From CAYGZQ01 sp964354375 [NCBI: uncultured Planctomycetota bacterium] (GTDB taxonomy: Bacteria > JAJVIF01 > JAPKYR01), in NCBI GenBank assembly GCA_964354375.1, contig CAYGZQ010000001.1, positions 108,845-125,152 on the forward strand: 16,308 nucleotides of DNA, in the 5' to 3' direction. The notes under the pieces are model-generated. The model was not told the DNA's origin. It ran no database searches and was given only the letters and a program-made list of their open reading frames with translations. Shown here one piece after another: positions 1 to 6,507 of the stretch (position 1 is its first letter; each line of letters starts with the position of its first letter). The translations under genes were made by a program, and so were the position numbers.

Positions 1-32
1 AGCAGCTACCGCTCGGCTACCACAGGACGCGG

Positions 33-61
33 TTGCCATCCAATCGATGCGTTGATAGTAT
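33..61 (+). promoter_or_regulatory. weak candidate promoter for the phosphoesterase gene
   Basis: TTGCCA at 33-38 and TAGTAT at 56-61 are separated by 17 bases. Each matches the sigma70 consensus at four of six positions. It is the best pair I found in the 90 bases before the first gene. The window starts too close to know whether an upstream gene is co-transcribed. Confidence 0.25.
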
Positions 62-90
62 AGGTCGACTTTTCTCAAGGCAGTCCGCCA

Positions 91-825
91 GTGAAAACGG
101 CGATCATCTCCGACATACATTCAAACCTTCCCGCCCTGGATTCGGTCCTCGCCCGGATCGAATCACTCGTCTGCCACCGGATCATATGCTGCGGCGACAT
201 TGTCGGCTACGCGGCCCATCCGAACGAAGCGATCGACAAGATCCGGGGAATCGTAGCGGTCGCGATCCGCGGCAACCACGACATGGCCGCATTGGACCCC
301 CGCGAGGCCGAGACGTTCAACACCTTCGCGCGCGAGGCCATTTTCTGGACCCGCGGCGTGCTCACTCAGGAAAATATCGAGTACCTTCGAACGCTGAAAG
401 ACCAGGAGCAGATCGACGACATCATCCTGGCGCATGGGAGTCTGCTCGATCCGAACGAATACATCTTCTCCCCCTTTCAGGCGGCAAGGTCGCTCGAGAT
501 TTCGCCCTGCAGGATTCCGGCGGTCGGGCATACTCACTACCCCGAGGTGTATCGCTACGAACCGACGACCGGGCTGTGCCGCGACATTCTCGCGAGCGAA
601 GGAGAGGTCGTCCTGGAAGAGGGCTATCGCTACCTCGTCAATGCCGGGAGTGTCGGACAGCCGCGTGACGGCGACTGGCGCGCGGCTTTCGCCGTGTACG
701 ACAACGCCGGGTCCGGAAGAATCGATCTGCACCGGGTGGAGTACGATGTTCACTCCGCGGTGGAGAGGATCAGGGAGGTCGGGCTTCCGTCGATGCTTGC
801 CGACCGGTTGTTTGAGGGTCGGTAG
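91..825 (+). CDS. calcineurin-like metallophosphoesterase (YfcE/MJ0936-type)
   Basis: This 244-residue protein carries the full set of metal-binding motifs of calcineurin-like phosphoesterases: DIH at D8-H10, GD at G35-D36, GNHD at 61-64, AHG around H115 and GHTH at 146-149. The spacing and short length fit the YfcE/MJ0936 class of dinuclear-metal phosphodiesterases, which are cytoplasmic and act on small phosphodiesters or nucleotides. The natural substrate cannot be read from sequence. There is no signal peptide or membrane segment. The start is GTG at 91, the first codon before the conserved N-terminal beta strand, with AAGG at 77-80 as a modest ribosome site. The C-terminal 40 residues after the NAGSVGQPRDGD segment form the usual closing strands. 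The gene stands alone and converges on the next gene, leaving only nine bases between the stop codons. Confidence 0.9.
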   Translation: MKTAIISDIHSNLPALDSVLARIESLVCHRIICCGDIVGYAAHPNEAIDKIRGIVAVAIRGNHDMAALDPREAETFNTFAREAIFWTRGVLTQENIEYLRTLKDQEQIDDIILAHGSLLDPNEYIFSPFQAARSLEISPCRIPAVGHTHYPEVYRYEPTTGLCRDILASEGEVVLEEGYRYLVNAGSVGQPRDGDWRAAFAVYDNAGSGRIDLHRVEYDVHSAVERIREVGLPSMLADRLFEGR

Positions 826-840
826 AGCCTTTCCCTACCG
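820..840. terminator. possible bidirectional terminator hairpin between convergent genes
   Basis: CGGTAG at 820-825 pairs perfectly with CTACCG at 835-840 around a nine-base loop. The stop codon of the phosphoesterase (TAG, 823-825) and that of the opposing gene (CTA on +, 835-837) both lie in the stem. There is no long T tract on either side, so termination efficiency is uncertain. Confidence 0.4.
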
Positions 841-1497
841 GTCGTACGGCTCGCCCGAAATCAGCCAACCGAGTAATCGCAATAGATCGGCCAATATGCC
901 CGCCTGCCACAAAATGAAGATGAAGAAAACGATCCATCCCAGGTTCGCAAGCAGTCTGCTTTGCCTGAGCATCCTCTCTTCCGTCGCGAACTCGGGAAGC
1001 GGGTAGGCCTCTCCCAGCGCCTTCAGCTCGGCGGCGAAAGCCTCCCTCCTCCCCTGCTGGGGCATCACAGCCTCCCACTTGACATCGGACTTCCCGCCAA
1101 TCTCCCTGTACAGCCTGAAAGCAATCTGGACCATCTTCCGAGCGAACTCGACCTCCCTTTCGAATCGAATTCTGTCCACCGGGTCCGACGGGGGCGAAAT
1201 GCCCGCGAGGATCATATAGTATTCGGCGACATCGTTGAACGTCCTCGTGACCGTCGACTTCAACTGATGAACGGTGAGACTCTTTCCCGTGATGTCGACC
1301 TGAAGCCCCAGGACGCGGTCGTGAAGCCTGTGCACCGCGCCCGATACGACAAGGAGCGGCCTGGTCTCGATTGCGACGGGCTGCGCGCTCTCGTCCAGGT
1401 AACGGAGAATCGCTTCGAGGTCGGGGTCCTCTTTCCCGGTAGCTGAAGCTATGGCGGCAAGCGAGACCATGTTTATCGGGACTTCTGTCCGGTCCAT
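835..1497 (-). CDS. hypothetical protein with C-terminal membrane anchor
   Basis: I do not recognise this 220-residue protein. The first about 180 residues are hydrophilic and mixed alpha/beta to helical, with a strongly charged helical stretch after residue 100 (RIRFEREVEFARKMVQ). A single hydrophobic segment of about 20 residues near positions 184-205 (IVFFIFILWQAGILADLL) is followed by a short polar tail, so it looks tail-anchored with the bulk in the cytoplasm. There is no N-terminal signal. ATG at 1497 is chosen because it is the longest frame; an internal ATG nine codons on is possible, and neither has a good Shine-Dalgarno sequence. The 5' end abuts a palindromic repeat, so that repeat may sit in its leader. 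It converges with the phosphoesterase, so the two are not co-transcribed. Confidence 0.7.
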   Translation of the reverse strand: MDRTEVPINMVSLAAIASATGKEDPDLEAILRYLDESAQPVAIETRPLLVVSGAVHRLHDRVLGLQVDITGKSLTVHQLKSTVTRTFNDVAEYYMILAGISPPSDPVDRIRFEREVEFARKMVQIAFRLYREIGGKSDVKWEAVMPQQGRREAFAAELKALGEAYPLPEFATEERMLRQSRLLANLGWIVFFIFILWQAGILADLLRLLGWLISGEPYDR

Positions 1498-1509
1498 ATT
1501 ACCACGAAA

Positions 1510-1590
1510 TACCTCACCCCCCGCCTCCTCTTCACCTCACCCCCCCAGCCCCCTCTCCACTCCGTGGAGAGGGGGGAAGGGGGTGAGGTA
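1510..1590. repeat. 81-bp nested palindromic intergenic repeat
   Basis: The ends TACCTCACCCCC (1510-1521) and GGGGGTGAGGTA (1579-1590) are perfect inverted repeats of 12 bases. Inside is a second perfect 12-bp stem, CCCCCTCTCCAC (1549-1560) with GTGGAGAGGGGG (1564-1575), around a three-base loop. A second copy of the CCTCACCCCC motif lies near 1535-1546. No ORF is carried. It resembles the CCTCACCCCC/GGGGGTGAGG dispersed repeats of several environmental bacterial genomes and may be a REP- or MITE-like unit. It separates the divergent genes starting at 1497 and 1916. Confidence 0.75.
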
Positions 1591-1601
1591 CTTACAGAAA
1601 C

Positions 1602-1630
1602 TTGACACCGCACGGTTTCCGGCTTAGACT
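1602..1630 (+). promoter_or_regulatory. promoter-like hexamers overlapping the 5' part of the riboswitch
   Basis: A perfect TTGACA at 1602-1607 and TAGACT (four of six) at 1625-1630 are 17 bases apart, ideal sigma70 spacing. However, a start near 1637 would remove the 5' strands of the cobalamin aptamer (the GGT and first helix at about 1613-1637). Either the match is fortuitous or a second, switch-free transcript exists. Confidence 0.3.
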
Positions 1631-1800
1631 CACGCCGTCGAATCGGGGAGTGGGGAAGTGGACTCGGTCCCGCTGCCCCCGCAACTGTAACGGGCGACGG
1701 GTCCCCTCAAATGGCCACTGGCTTCGGCCGGGAAGGCCGGGGACCTCGGACGACCCCGCAGCCAGGATACCCACCCCCTGCCAGTTTCTGGTCTGCCGTC
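1608..1800 (+). promoter_or_regulatory. cobalamin (B12) riboswitch aptamer
   Basis: Several conserved blocks of the cobalamin aptamer occur in the right order. These are GGT followed by a small CGGC/GCCG helix (1614-1637), the AATCGGGGA block (1640-1648), the highly characteristic CCCCCGCAACTGTAA (1676-1690), GCCACTG (about 1714-1720) with a nearby CGGGAAGG (about 1728-1735), and the B12 box AGCCAGGATACC (1760-1771). This element binds cobalamin in the nascent RNA and normally turns off B12 uptake or synthesis genes, or B12-independent isozymes. It lies directly upstream of an intrinsic terminator and of the propeller lipoprotein gene on the same strand. The outer boundaries are uncertain because the closing P1 helix is weak; ACGG at about 1612-1615 with CCGT at 1796-1799 is one possibility. 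Confidence 0.93.
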
Positions 1801-1851
1801 AGAGCTTTCGGTGGGAAGGTGACGCGGTAACGCCTGGAGGCATTTTCGCGC

Positions 1852-1876
1852 CCGTCCTTCCCCGGACGGTTTTTTT
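1852..1876 (+). terminator. intrinsic terminator of the riboswitch expression platform
   Basis: CCGTCC (1852-1857) pairs with GGACGG (1864-1869) around a six-base loop, followed at once by seven T residues (1870-1876). GGGAAGG at 1813-1819 is perfectly complementary to CCTTCCC at 1856-1862, which overlaps the terminator stem and loop. It could act as the antiterminator when the aptamer is empty. The ribosome site of the next gene lies beyond the T tract, so control is most likely by premature termination. Confidence 0.85.
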
Positions 1877-1915
1877 ATTCCATCCGGGGTGATACCCCTT
1901 AAGACGAGGTGCATT

Positions 1916-3316
1916 GTGCGCATCAAAACAGTCCTTCAATTTGGTTTACTTGTTTACGTCATCGCGACCGGACTCGGCTGCACGGGCGCCGACCCGATCA
2001 CGGTCGGCCCGTATTCTCCGGGAGTCTCCCAGCTTCGATTCGTGTCCGATCTCGTCGCCCGGTTCAGTCCGGACACGGGGCAGGTATGGATCGCGGCGCC
2101 CCCGGGCTGGGCCGCTAAGGAAACCGAGGTCCGAGTGAGTGTCCCCGGCGACCTCCCCAGGAGAATTCTGTCGCTTACCGACGGGAGTTTTCTCTACAGG
2201 TTCGCCGGGACCATTGAAACTACGGCCACGGTCACATGGATCGATCCCGGGAGCGCAAAACACGAGGAGACCCTCGCCGTAACCGCCCCGGAAGACACGA
2301 TCGATCGGGATATCGCGTCCGCCGGACTCTACGCGAACCGGATGACGGCGAACGAGGATGTCGTTTGGGTCGTGAACTCGGGCGATGATGAGCTCGCGTC
2401 GTATGACATCGAGACGCTGCAGCCCGGGGGAACGGCCGTGTCCGCGCCTCAGTACTCGAACCCGTGGGAAGCCGCTTTCGGCGAGGGTTCAACCGGATTG
2501 CTCACCACTCTCTTTGGTGGAGTGTTCAAGTTCGACACGGTCACGGGGAATACAACCGATGTGGGCGCGGGCGGATTCAGGCCGTTCGCAAGTCCGAACG
2601 GAGCGATTATAGTCGGAGATGCAGGCTGGGTGACAAACCCGAACCCTGTCAGTTACTTCCCTACTGAGTTCGGCCAGGGCTGGGTGAGCAGGATAGATCT
2701 GTCCGGCGATCCTCACGTGGAGGGTGAGAATCACACGCCCTGGTTGAACCCGCAGCATGTCATTTCCGACGGCACAAACATCTACGTGTCCTGTTCCGGG
2801 ACAATTGACTTTGCGCCGCCCGACTACCTCGCGACAGCGCTCGACGCCGGCGGCGTCCTGGCGATCAACCAGGACGGCGGGATGTTGAATAGCTATGAGC
2901 TCGGGATGTGCGGGCCGGGTCCGATGGCTCTGAGTCCGAACGGCGCGTTTCTTTACGTGGGCAGCGGAGTGTCGGGATCGCTGTTCAGAATCGATCTACT
3001 GGCGGAGGAGGTCCTCAACGACGCGGCCAACCCTATCGTGCTGGACAATTTCCCCGGCACGTTCATCTCTTTCATCGAGGTGTCACCGACCGGACTCATG
3101 GCGTGCGGGAGCTTCAACACGGACACGATTCATTTTGTGGATTCACTCACGGGAGAAGTCGATCCGTTCCCGTTCTTCGAGCCTGTGAGCATCGACGGGG
3201 GCAACCCGGACACGTACTACGGTCCGCAGGACGCGGTCTTTATTTCCCGGGGCGGCGAGAAGGGGCTGCTAATCCTCACGACGGTGATAAGCGGCTTTCA
3301 CTGGCTGCCCATGTAG
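1916..3316 (+). CDS. B12-regulated beta-propeller lipoprotein (BtuG-like in concept)
   Basis: The 466-residue protein begins with a lipoprotein-like signal (hydrophobic stretch 6-20, Cys22 after GLG; the -3 Gly is not ideal). Residues about 25-125 look like an Ig-type beta domain. Residues about 130-466 form seven repeats of 40-50 residues, each with an alternating beta pattern and often an Asp-x-x-Thr-Gly turn, consistent with a seven-bladed YncE/NHL-type propeller. GTG at 1916 is chosen over the GTG at 1889 because GAGGT (1906-1910) sits five bases upstream and the signal peptide then starts cleanly. The gene is the sole target of the upstream cobalamin riboswitch. BtuG of Bacteroidetes is a surface seven-bladed propeller lipoprotein that captures B12 for BtuB, so a B12-capture role is a reasonable inference. 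I cannot show sequence homology to BtuG. No transporter gene follows; a hairpin comes next. Confidence 0.88.
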   Translation: MRIKTVLQFGLLVYVIATGLGCTGADPITVGPYSPGVSQLRFVSDLVARFSPDTGQVWIAAPPGWAAKETEVRVSVPGDLPRRILSLTDGSFLYRFAGTIETTATVTWIDPGSAKHEETLAVTAPEDTIDRDIASAGLYANRMTANEDVVWVVNSGDDELASYDIETLQPGGTAVSAPQYSNPWEAAFGEGSTGLLTTLFGGVFKFDTVTGNTTDVGAGGFRPFASPNGAIIVGDAGWVTNPNPVSYFPTEFGQGWVSRIDLSGDPHVEGENHTPWLNPQHVISDGTNIYVSCSGTIDFAPPDYLATALDAGGVLAINQDGGMLNSYELGMCGPGPMALSPNGAFLYVGSGVSGSLFRIDLLAEEVLNDAANPIVLDNFPGTFISFIEVSPTGLMACGSFNTDTIHFVDSLTGEVDPFPFFEPVSIDGGNPDTYYGPQDAVFISRGGEKGLLILTTVISGFHWLPM

Positions 3317-3360
3317 CACGCGCGTCCCGCGCGTGGTTCTTCGCGAAAAGACAAGAACCA
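3317..3360. terminator. overlapping hairpins between convergent genes
   Basis: CACGCGCG (3317-3324) pairs with CGCGCGTG (3328-3335), a perfect 8-bp GC-rich stem with a three-base loop, starting at the base after the propeller stop codon. TGGTTCTT (3334-3341) pairs with AAGAACCA (3353-3360), another 8-bp stem sharing two bases with the first. There is no T tract after the first stem on +. It probably terminates transcription from one or both convergent genes, but it may also be another dispersed palindrome. Confidence 0.5.
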
Positions 3361-3378
3361 TGCGCAGGATGCGCATTG

Positions 3379-6327
3379 CTACCAGTCGACGGGCACGTTG
3401 GTTACTCCGATCTGGCCCGGCGCAGGCATGCAGAAGTTGTCGTAAATCGCCACGACCCTTCCGCCATGAAGATCGTCCAGAACGAAGTTCGAGAACCACA
3501 TCTGGTAATGGTACGTGTACCAGCAGTTCTCATCGTACTCGAAATTGAACTCGAGCGAGCTTGAGTTAATCACGTTCATGTTGACATCGTATTTTCGGAG
3601 CTCGAGAGTTCTGTTGACTCCCGGCTGACCCATGTACATGACCATGATCCTGCACCCGGCGAACACGGAATCGGTCCTATCGACCTCCATGTCGACAAAT
3701 CTCTGGTGCGCCTCCTGGAACGAGTTGGTGCCGTAGAAATTCGTCTGGGTCGTGAAGACCTCGCCTAAGTAGGTTGGCGGATCGGTGCTGAAATCCCAGG
3801 AATGCACTTCCACGCCCCAAGGCCCGCCGTTGCTCGAGGCGGAGATGAATAGTCGGCGGTATCTCTGCAGGACCACGATGTCGCTGATGACCTGCTCTCC
3901 AGTGATGGCTGCGGAGATGTCATACTCGCCGACCTTGGTGCAGTGCGGCTCCGGTGCGGCGGGATCAAAATCCCACCGCTGGAGAGTGTAGTTAGCCGAT
4001 GGGTAATAATCGTTGCCGCATACGGCCCATACGTTCCCGTACTCGTCGAAATCCACCTGCGCAACGATGTAGCCGCAGTTGGTGTCGCACGCGCCGACGT
4101 AGCTGCCGTCCGACTGGTTGCACACCTTGACGAAATCGAACTGGGTATCCGGCCAGGTCCCCGAATCGTCGTCGTCATCGAACGTCGCGAACGCGAACAC
4201 ATCGTTCACCGGATCCATATCCATGCTCCAGGACCAGTCGTTGTAAAGACCGCTGATGCTGGGTTTGCTCGCGTAGAAGTAGACCGGCGTGTCATTGGCG
4301 GGAGGATCGGCGACCTCCAGCCTGTCCCAGTCGGGCATCCCCTTCTGAGTCACGACCTGCCCCGCGTACGGCCCGTCGGTCAGAAGCCCCGCCACGAACA
4401 GCGGATCGAATTCCTGGTCCGTTGTGTACAGCGCGAACGAATCCTGAATCCCTCCCGGACAGTCCACGATCTCGAACCCGTCCGGCAATACGCCATCGCC
4501 CAGGACCGGATCGTGCGCCACCACGTCGTACAGCCCAATGGTGAGCCCGGCGAAATCCAGCTCGCACTCCATATTCTGGTTGTCGATGATCTGCAGGTTC
4601 AGAGCTACCGTCTCCTGGGCGTCTCCCACAAGCTTCAGCTCCGTGACCCCGTTGAAGTTGTTCCCGGTGACCATCACGTCGTAGATGTGCGTGTCGGGAA
4701 TTCCATGATCCGGATCGATCGACGTTACAATGACCCCGGTAGCGGGAAGGACCTCGAACCCGTCCACAAGCGAGCCGTCGCCGGCGACCGGATCGTGCGC
4801 CACCACGTCGTAAAGCCCCACCGAAAGTCCGGTCAGATCGAGATCGCATGTCAGGTGCTCATCATCAACGACCGCAAGATTCAGCGCGACGGCCTGTTCC
4901 GTGTCGCCGACCAGCCTGAGCTCCGTAACACCGCTCAGAAAATCGCCCGTTATCGTCACGCCGCTCAGGGTGGCGTTCTCAATTCCGGAATTCGGATCGA
5001 TCGCATCAACGATGGGCTTGTCCTGCTGGGGAATGATCGATGAGACCTTCAGCGTTTGGAGGAAATATGCGGTCAACGGTGCAGTCGGGTAGTTCGTCCC
5101 GAAGCCGTCGTTGTCGTATGTCTTACCGGTCTGCTCGACCGCGATCAACAGCTGCTGCCCATTGACGTCGGTGGGAAGACAGTTCGCGATCTCGATAGGC
5201 ACTACGCTGGACGCATCCGTGGTGCCGGGCATCGCATTCGCCCCGATGTAGGACGAGTCGAACTCGGTGAAGGGGGCGGGGAGAATTCCCTGCGGGCTTT
5301 CGACAATAATCCTCTCGATCTCGTCAACGACCGTTCCCGCCTCTGTCAGATACGGAGTCCAGTCGAAGATCTCGAGGTTCAGAATGAGATCGCCGCCAGC
5401 CTGGCTGGGCGTGTAGTAGAGGGTGCCCACATCCACGGCATTCATCAGGAACGCCTCGTAAGTGTTGGCGTCGGGAGGGAAACTGCCCGGCAGGTCCCCG
5501 GGATCGAGGTCCACCGGCTGCTTCCAGCTGGCCAGGACCGCGTACTGGAACTCAATCTCAGGTTTGCCTCCGGATCCTGTGAGAGGGAAATAGAGATCGT
5601 ACAGCCTGGTATTGATCATCCCGGACGTAAACTGGCCGCGATTCGCGAGGTGGTCGGAATCGCCGAAGAATCCATACAGGGAATCCGTCGGCGCGAGACC
5701 GTCGGCGAAATACATGAACGGGTTGATCGTGGCGTCAAACCCCTCCCCTATACCGAGAGCGCCTTCGGTGAAAGTCCAAACCTTGCCGTCGCTCGGGAAA
5801 TCGACCGGATTCATCCAACGCGTGTAACCATCGGCATTGGCGAGGACCGCATCGAGCTGGCCTGAGTCCGAGAACCTGATTGCAGGATCGGAATCCGACG
5901 TGCGATGGCCGCCTGTCACGAGGACGCCGCGGACATCCGCACCCGTGAACTGGGGAAGTCCGGGGAACGGGTGAGTGAGACTCACATCGAGCTGCAGACG
6001 TCCGGCGCTGAGCCATTCGCTGTTATCGATCAGCTCGATCTGAATTCCGCCGCTCGGGCCCGCGGGAGGCTGAAGGAATTTCACCATGTCCAGTGTCCAC
6101 TGGGCCGACCTCAACGGCGCGATCTCAACAGCGCCGCTCAAGGGATCGATCCGGACGTCCCACAGCCCCCACACTATGTTGTGATTTTTGGCCGCGGAGC
6201 CTCTGTCGAGGTCAGCGGATCCGCCCTGAGTCAGCCCGGGCGCGACAGCGTTATGGTGTCCGGACGAGCATCCTGCGGCAAGCGCCAGGAAAACCAGAAC
6301 CAACACGCAACTAATCTTACCGCGCAT
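3379..6327 (-). CDS. large surface lipoprotein with two TIG-like modules
   Basis: The 982-residue precursor has a clear type II signal: basic start, hydrophobic core and lipobox LAAGC with Cys20. A GGAGG site lies at 6333-6337, five bases before the ATG. Residues about 47-170 form a beta-rich domain beginning with the aromatic-rich HNIVWGLWDV segment at 49-58. The middle to about residue 435 is also beta-rich and contains secreted-protein features such as many Asp, Gly and Tyr. Residues 439-532 and 533-626 are two related modules with the IDPxxGI...VxITGxxF pattern of IPT/TIG immunoglobulin-like domains. The last about 350 residues contain a calcium-like Asp run (FDDDDDSG) and recurring aromatic strands, perhaps a propeller or adhesive domain. 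I do not recognise the family as a whole. A surface adhesin or binding protein is a guess. It is convergent with the propeller gene and 180 bp downstream of the methyltransferase gene. Confidence 0.88.
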   Translation of the reverse strand: MRGKISCVLVLVFLALAAGCSSGHHNAVAPGLTQGGSADLDRGSAAKNHNIVWGLWDVRIDPLSGAVEIAPLRSAQWTLDMVKFLQPPAGPSGGIQIELIDNSEWLSAGRLQLDVSLTHPFPGLPQFTGADVRGVLVTGGHRTSDSDPAIRFSDSGQLDAVLANADGYTRWMNPVDFPSDGKVWTFTEGALGIGEGFDATINPFMYFADGLAPTDSLYGFFGDSDHLANRGQFTSGMINTRLYDLYFPLTGSGGKPEIEFQYAVLASWKQPVDLDPGDLPGSFPPDANTYEAFLMNAVDVGTLYYTPSQAGGDLILNLEIFDWTPYLTEAGTVVDEIERIIVESPQGILPAPFTEFDSSYIGANAMPGTTDASSVVPIEIANCLPTDVNGQQLLIAVEQTGKTYDNDGFGTNYPTAPLTAYFLQTLKVSSIIPQQDKPIVDAIDPNSGIENATLSGVTITGDFLSGVTELRLVGDTEQAVALNLAVVDDEHLTCDLDLTGLSVGLYDVVAHDPVAGDGSLVDGFEVLPATGVIVTSIDPDHGIPDTHIYDVMVTGNNFNGVTELKLVGDAQETVALNLQIIDNQNMECELDFAGLTIGLYDVVAHDPVLGDGVLPDGFEIVDCPGGIQDSFALYTTDQEFDPLFVAGLLTDGPYAGQVVTQKGMPDWDRLEVADPPANDTPVYFYASKPSISGLYNDWSWSMDMDPVNDVFAFATFDDDDDSGTWPDTQFDFVKVCNQSDGSYVGACDTNCGYIVAQVDFDEYGNVWAVCGNDYYPSANYTLQRWDFDPAAPEPHCTKVGEYDISAAITGEQVISDIVVLQRYRRLFISASSNGGPWGVEVHSWDFSTDPPTYLGEVFTTQTNFYGTNSFQEAHQRFVDMEVDRTDSVFAGCRIMVMYMGQPGVNRTLELRKYDVNMNVINSSSLEFNFEYDENCWYTYHYQMWFSNFVLDDLHGGRVVAIYDNFCMPAPGQIGVTNVPVDW
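4450..5013 (-). repeat. two tandem 282-bp modules inside the large lipoprotein
   Basis: The segments 4732-5013 and 4450-4731 encode two consecutive modules of exactly 94 residues. Both share long identical stretches, for instance a VGLYDVVAHDPV-type segment, and the DNA over that part is almost identical (for example GGATCGTGCGCCACCACGTC occurs in both with a 282-base shift). The spread of differences suggests an older duplication with local conservation or gene conversion. Confidence 0.85.
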
Positions 6328-6397
6328 GTTAGCCTCCAGGAATTTAGTAACAGAGCCCGTCTCCCGTCGAGGAGAAAAGGCTTCTTGCGCTCGTGTT

Positions 6398-6426
6398 ATA
6401 TTACATCATTTTATAGCGCACTGCAA
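6398..6426 (-). promoter_or_regulatory. candidate promoter for the large lipoprotein gene
   Basis: Read on the minus strand, TTGCAG (6421-6426) and TAATAT (6398-6403) are 17 bases apart in the only AT-rich stretch of the 180-bp gap upstream of the lipoprotein gene. The -35 match is poor. I found no other promoter or strong terminator in 6328-6507. Confidence 0.3.
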
Positions 6427-6507
6427 ACGGCACAACACATTTGTGCCTCATGCATCAAGCACAGCATACAACGAAGGGGGCACCAAAACAAGGAGTGAAG
6501 GCGCCGG

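Noticed and set aside
1889-1915. An earlier GTG start for the propeller lipoprotein
   Set aside because: It lies 12 bases after the terminator T tract without a ribosome site and would put nine residues before the signal peptide. The GTG at 1916 has GAGGT five bases upstream.
3943-5043. A 366-codon open frame on + opposite the large lipoprotein gene
   Set aside because: It lies antisense to a well-supported lipoprotein gene and encodes an Arg/Val/His-rich sequence without domains, as expected from the complement of a high-G+C gene.
6475-6507. An intrinsic terminator after the SAM methyltransferase gene
   Set aside because: An imperfect GC-rich inverted repeat is present, but the loop is long and no T tract follows on the minus strand.
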